9,344 nucleotides of DNA. It comes from Patescibacteria group bacterium. Lineage in GTDB: Bacteria > Patescibacteriota > Minisyncoccia > Phycocordibacterales > UBA12079. Numbering within the stretch: the stretch's first letter is position 1; every line of letters starts with the position of its first letter. The DNA lies in assembly GCA_018894995.1 (NCBI GenBank), contig JAHIOZ010000072.1, positions 1 through 9,344 on the forward strand. The letters run 5' to 3'. This document shows positions 7,101 through 9,344 of the stretch, one piece after another. Below the pieces are notes generated by a model. That model ran no database searches and was not told the DNA's origin. It saw only the letters and a list, made by a program, of their open reading frames with translations. Position numbers and translations under genes: made by a program.

Positions 7101-8128
7101 ACCCAAACAATGCTTCTTCTACCGCAAAATGTCCAAAAGCGGGGGATTGGGGACAAATTTCAATTGAACCAACCAGTCAAAATTCAAGATTTGATAACAC
7201 TATTTTTAGATATGGTGGAGGTTTTCAGGACGGGAGACCTATGGAAACGAAAAATATGGTTATTGTAAAAGATACAGATGTGGTTTTTGACGGTTCTTTT
7301 TTTGAAAATTCAAAGTCAATAGGATTGTATTTGGTTGGTGTCAGCGACAAAACAAAGGTTTTAAATGGTGTATTTAAAAATAATAATTACACTCGTCCGA
7401 CACTTGTTGATTATCCTTACGGATTATTGGTTAGTGGTGGCTCTCCTTTGATTGAAAATAATGAGTTTAAAGAAAACGGCAGAGCTTTGTCGCTGGGAAT
7501 TTCTACCGCGACTGTGAATTCAAATATTTTTAATAATAATGGAGAGTATGCCATTTCCAGTTCTGGATTGAATATTTTTTCCGGTAATTCGGGGGAGAAT
7601 AACGGGATTAATGGAATTATGCTTCAGGGTGGTTTGACTGAAGAAAATATTAATAATACTTTAAAAAAGAATTTGTTGCCGTATTTCATAAAAGATAATG
7701 TGACGGTTTTGGCAAGTTCAACTTTGATGATTGATCCAGGGGTTGTGATTAAATTCAAAGACAAAAAGTTTGAAGTGTTTGGGCGGGTTGAAATAAACGG
7801 GGATAGTGAAAACAGAGTTTTGTTTACCTCGGCTAGTGACGATTCTGATGGGGTAGATGTTGAAAATGATGTAGAGCCGGATGTTATTACCCCATTTGGG
7901 AGGTCTGGACTATACATGGGGGCTGGGTCTTCCTCAAAAATCAGCGGAGCCGAATTTAGATATTTGGATAAAGCCATTTCTTACGAAAGTTCACCGATTT
8001 ATTTGGACGATGTGATTTTTAGGAGCAATAAAATGGCGATTACTTTTGATGTAGGTTCTGCGACAAGTACGATAAATAATGTTGTTTTTGTGGGGAATAA
8101 TGCGACGAGTACGAGACCTTTGTGGTAG
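4178..8128 (+). CDS. Giant secreted PLC/nuclease-like, LTD, beta-helix protein
   Basis: A 1316-residue secreted protein. Residues 1-26 are a signal peptide (MEIRKFLKLN, then a hydrophobic core ending CYG). Residues 28 to about 330 resemble the zinc-dependent phospholipase C/P1-nuclease fold: H33, H79 and D82 in NHFYD, and GHTLHLIQDMSVPPHVRND at 155-173 giving H156, H159, D163 and H169 as candidate metal ligands. A low-complexity Asn/Glu/Gln linker (386-434) and a Gly-rich stretch (473-486) follow, then Ig-like strands (about 518-696). A lamin-tail domain starts at about 700 (VVINEISWAG, DEWIELYN). A parallel beta-helix region (about 900-1316) contains two similar blocks with GVVIKF. No C-terminal anchor is visible; the protein ends in RPLW. 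Likely role by inference: an extracellular hydrolase with adhesive modules. No Shine-Dalgarno; it overlaps the previous gene by 22 nt, which suggests translational coupling. Confidence 0.85.
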   Translation: MEIRKFLKLNVFFILVIFLLPVFCYGYGNEKTHPALTNETVDVFNYYYYPTLEITNEQKIFLLKGSKEEDEPLSRPLNHFYDPVYERGLNEGLSVGMSAKEWSQDTLAQVKGLTVNIAGAGVIKDLFSSNSDYSWDRAVYDYVYGDKNRALEALGHTLHLIQDMSVPPHVRNDQHLVGSSPYETFTKDFDVKKLENFSDELIKENKKPVIENSLNDYFYKLASFTNGNFFSKDSIESAKYLEPKINFDLEKVSSYDDNISFVYNKVFNNLYKLIGVEKIYNVENDKNEISYFIVDDEKLILTDYWNILSEKAVLNGAGVVKLFFDEVEKEKKTLVLFNKNKSFLAEAGDAIKSFGSGLISVFSKADDISNNLAIISDVIGEGSDVNEGVNDETTNESDENDAVNNQNPIENIVLNETGQNENQNENNPQQNEEPTIIKLSAGVGLSQTAENNSGEAELPEGGSQIAFVGLPYPGFGGGGGGAPASSGDTVQQENNESDGTAQNNDFQQPAPEQTEITIPESPTILSPQNFSRQNSDAIIFSGLASTTNTIWTDFSEATTTPNENEEWLLTLNSFNQGTTTINFYASNENQTATSTPETIEIFVDSKAPDISLNIEECQNSLSQSGCLIFATNPTLNINWASNSEDFAYFTLNQNGEISTTTATSTQISLSGNQIYTFSVSATDNLENTSEPATQTVEINNLPVVINEISWAGTQADSSDEWIELYNNTNQDINLSNWILYSDDNSPNISLQNTIPAKGYYLIERKNGGEEDELTQSPIVDIPADLWVSFGAGLKNDGEELILARVDGNNSTTTIDIVPKINGWGKKGVSNTAKGLSMERYDSTQSSGELLENWSSSLHRYVSNGTDRGGNRILGTPKAKNGIKYFLDADGKIDSNRTLKKSESPYLITYHLTVSEGITLNIEAGVVIKFTPNSGPDTIETKGTIISNGTKEEPVVFTSLHDDEYGGDTRGDGICDPNNASSTAKCPKAGDWGQISIEPTSQNSRFDNTIFRYGGGFQDGRPMETKNMVIVKDTDVVFDGSFFENSKSIGLYLVGVSDKTKVLNGVFKNNNYTRPTLVDYPYGLLVSGGSPLIENNEFKENGRALSLGISTATVNSNIFNNNGEYAISSSGLNIFSGNSGENNGINGIMLQGGLTEENINNTLKKNLLPYFIKDNVTVLASSTLMIDPGVVIKFKDKKFEVFGRVEINGDSENRVLFTSASDDSDGVDVENDVEPDVITPFGRSGLYMGAGSSSKISGAEFRYLDKAISYESSPIYLDDVIFRSNKMAITFDVGSATSTINNVVFVGNNATSTRPLW

Positions 8129-8395
8129 AAATTAAATTTTAAAAATAAAAAAATAAAAGAAATAATTGGTAACAAATCTTATAAAAAAATTTTTATAACA
8201 ACTAGAGTTTGTTTTGGAAAAACAGAGCAAAAAAGGAAGCTAATTACTAATGAATTTAACAAAAAGAAAATCGAAGTTTTGTTTTTTGATGAAATAATTC
8301 AAGAATTGGTGAATAAGACAAAGGTTCTCGGAAGATATGATTCCCAAATACTACAAATTATAAGAATGTTAAAACAACTGAATATTGATTTATAA
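8129..8395 (+). pseudogene. Start-less 88-codon fragment after the giant gene
   Basis: Directly after the TAG at 8126-8128 the same frame stays open for 88 codons to a TAA at 8393-8395. The translation (KIFITTRVCFGK near codons 19-31, VLFFDEIIQELVNK near 50-63, DSQILQIIRMLK near 71-82) looks like a soluble, lysine-rich protein C-terminus with alternating strands and helices. It is nothing like the beta-helix before it. It has no ATG before codon 80 and no ribosome site. The base composition is clearly more A-rich than its neighbours. I do not recognise the family. The most likely reading is a C-terminal remnant of an accessory gene joined here by rearrangement; stop-codon readthrough is a less likely alternative. 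Confidence 0.5.
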
Positions 8396-8515
8396 TTCAT
8401 TTTCTATTTTAGTTAAGGCAAAGTATTATTTAAAACTATATTCTAAATTTTTAGATTGAGTAGAGTTTTTTTGTTAATTTGTTTTATATATGAATAAAAA
8501 AATAAATTTGTCGTA

Positions 8516-8642
8516 AATTAGGCTTTCAGACTTGAGTGCAGTTCGAGGAAGCAAGAAAAAATTTTTTGAGCCTTATCTCTATAAGGTGAAAATAATTTTT
8601 TTGAAGCTGACAAAGAAATGTGCCAAGTGTGGAAGCCTAATT
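8516..8642. repeat. 127-nt imperfect palindrome abutting dut
   Basis: The ends 8516-8534 and 8624-8642 form a 19-position stem (AATTAGGCTT against AAGCCTAATT, then CA and ACTTG pairs, one wobble and one mismatch). The centre CCTTAT-CTCT-ATAAGG (8571-8586) is symmetric about almost the same point, and A/T-rich blocks between also partly pair. The whole can fold as one long hairpin. The dut stop codon (8641-8643 on the minus strand) lies on its base, so it would form the 3' end of dut mRNA and could act as terminator. A decayed MITE or a structured RNA are alternatives. Confidence 0.65.
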
Positions 8643-9150
8643 ATTTTCTGGTGCTTCCGAGTGCTCCCCGACCCCTTTCAGAATCACCAAGTTCCCCCAC
8701 CTCCTCCACCTCAACATGCGGGGAATACAAAAGTATTCCTTGAGCAATTGCTTTGGATAAAGGATAAATGATTGTTTGTTCTTTGTTTAAGTCGTTTTTG
8801 TTGAGAAAATCGTCCAATTTTTCTTCCATATTTCTCGCTAAAATGATTGTTTTGCTGGATGTATTGTTGATGGGAATAAATATTTCACCTCGGTAACCGC
8901 TGTCAATCACTCCGCAACGGCGGGCGATTCCTTTTGAGCCGGCACTGCTTCTTTCTGCGATATAAAAAACCCAATCTTGCGGAATTTCAATTGCAATTCC
9001 TGTCGGCATCATTTGGATGTCCCCGGGTTTCAAAATGATAAATTCTTCTTCGGCGGAAGTATACAAATCAAAACCGGCGTCTTCTTCTCTCTTGGAAGGC
9101 AAAATCGCGCGGGAGTTGAGGAGTTTTATTTTTAAGTAGGGTGTTTGCAT
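8641..9150 (-). CDS. dut: dUTPase (dUTP diphosphatase)
   Basis: A 169-residue trimeric-type dUTPase, which hydrolyses dUTP to dUMP and diphosphate in the cytoplasm, keeping uracil out of DNA and supplying dUMP for dTMP synthesis. The five family motifs are present in order: DAGFDLYT (24-31), ERSSAGSKG (66-74), GVIDSGYRGEI (80-90, with catalytic D83 and Y86), KAIAQGIL (133-140) and RGRGALGST (159-167). Two oddities: the segment between motifs 3 and 4 is about 20 residues longer than in typical bacterial enzymes, and motif 5 has A-L where the family has G-F, losing the phenylalanine that stacks on the base. The ATG at 9150 has no Shine-Dalgarno site but lies 9 nt after a well-formed promoter. 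It converges on the genes to its left and ends on a long hairpin. Confidence 0.93.
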   Translation of the reverse strand: MQTPYLKIKLLNSRAILPSKREEDAGFDLYTSAEEEFIILKPGDIQMMPTGIAIEIPQDWVFYIAERSSAGSKGIARRCGVIDSGYRGEIFIPINNTSSKTIILARNMEEKLDDFLNKNDLNKEQTIIYPLSKAIAQGILLYSPHVEVEEVGELGDSERGRGALGSTRK

Positions 9151-9159
9151 AGTTAATTA

Positions 9160-9188
9160 AGTATAAAGTATCGGGCGACTGGTATCAA
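9160..9188 (-). promoter_or_regulatory. Sigma70-type promoter of dut
   Basis: On the minus strand TTGATA (plus-strand 9183-9188), a 17-nt spacer and TATACT (9160-9165); each hexamer differs from consensus at one base. The -10 box ends 9 nt before the ATG, so transcription should start within about 3 nt of it, giving a leaderless dut mRNA. Confidence 0.75.
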
Positions 9189-9194
9189 GTTTAC
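9160..9194 (-). repeat. 7-nt-periodic array overlapping the dut promoter
   Basis: Read on the minus strand, five consecutive heptamers are GTAAACT, TGATACC, AGTCGCC, CGATACT and TTATACT, mostly of the form NNNNAC(T/C). This is the same register as the array before PhoH (100-156) and the one within the 99-bp arm. The last unit supplies the dut -10 box. The units are more diverged than on the left. Confidence 0.6.
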
Positions 9195-9205
9195 TGATTT
9201 TAAAA

Positions 9206-9304
9206 TATAATCCGAATACTTTAAAAAGTTTTCAGTCGATAGTTTTTAGTTTTTAGAACGACGGATGATACGAATAAACGAGTTAAACATACTAATATAC
9301 AAAT
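9206..9304 (-). repeat. Right arm of 99-bp perfect inverted repeat
   Basis: The exact reverse complement of 1-99. On the minus strand it precedes dut in the same order as the left arm precedes PhoH: 99-bp element, heptamer array, gene. Identity ends at 9205. Confidence 0.9.
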
Positions 9305-9344
9305 ATTATGAATGATACGAATAAATACGAACAACCCGAATGAC
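9305..9344. repeat. Outer flank with a second ATGATACGAAT
   Basis: ATGATACGAAT at 9312-9322 repeats the string at 9265-9275 in the arm (spacing 47 nt), and both are followed by AAA and then a CGA. Further TACGAA and CCGAAT variants follow. The flank therefore looks like more of the same short-motif repeat landscape. No gene is visible. Confidence 0.5.

Noticed and set aside
8126..8128. Recoded TAG (readthrough or alternative genetic code)
   Set aside because: All other genes use standard stops, and the extension differs sharply in composition and fold type from the protein before it, so a fused fragment explains it better.
8179..8198. A/T-only hairpin (TTATAAAAA against TTTTTATAA) as a regulatory structure
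   Set aside because: In such A/T-rich sequence it is expected by chance, and it lies within the fragment's open frame.
8532..8771. Plus-strand frame with a TTG start and a CAKCGS string resembling a zinc knuckle
   Set aside because: It runs through the long palindrome and then antisense through the conserved end of dut, and its proline run is the antisense of dut codons. A chance frame.

Overview
The window looks like a contig from a Candidate Phyla Radiation (Patescibacteria, Parcubacteria-like) genome. The reasons are the AT-rich sequence, the weak or absent Shine-Dalgarno sites, a RAYT-type single-strand transposase of the kind common in that group, a large secreted lamin-tail/beta-helix protein, and long intergenic hairpins and heptamer arrays. 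This placement is inference; no rRNA or phylogenetic marker is present. All genes read with the standard stop codons.

Layout, left to right. Positions 1-99 are one arm of a perfect 99-bp inverted repeat whose other arm is at 9206-9304. Inside the left arm is a 7-nt-periodic array (100-156), then a PIN-PhoH ATPase gene (251-1594) with a good Shine-Dalgarno site and a strong terminator. A gene-free stretch (1640-2008) holds four consecutive hairpins, two of them perfect with 31-36-bp arms, plus recurring short flanking motifs and a promoter. Then come a membrane-anchored SIMPL-domain protein (2009-2836) and a RAYT transposase (2913-3596). The transposase is flanked by identical 31-bp REP-like palindromes, and a third identical copy lies inside its own reading frame. 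Next is a probable two-gene operon: a small membrane-anchored protein (3678-4199) overlapping by 22 nt a 1316-residue secreted protein (4178-8128). The large protein has a zinc-phospholipase C/P1-nuclease-like head, Ig-like segments, a lamin-tail domain and a parallel beta-helix. Directly after its TAG stop, in the same frame, an 88-codon start-less reading frame (8129-8395) looks like a gene fragment. On the minus strand lies dut (dUTPase, 8641-9150). Its stop codon sits on the base of a 127-nt imperfect palindrome (8516-8642), and its promoter is embedded in another 7-nt-periodic array (9160-9194).

How the parts relate. PhoH and dut are housekeeping-type genes (RNA and nucleotide metabolism). 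They are convergent, and each is preceded by the same 99-bp element plus heptamer array, so the element probably is a dispersed upstream repeat of this genome. The SIMPL, small anchored and giant secreted proteins are envelope or surface functions. The RAYT with its three palindromes is the most distinctive unit: a transposase whose likely DNA substrate is also part of its own coding sequence. At least two genes (3678 and dut) have sigma70-type promoters placed so close to the ATG that the mRNAs should be leaderless or nearly so.
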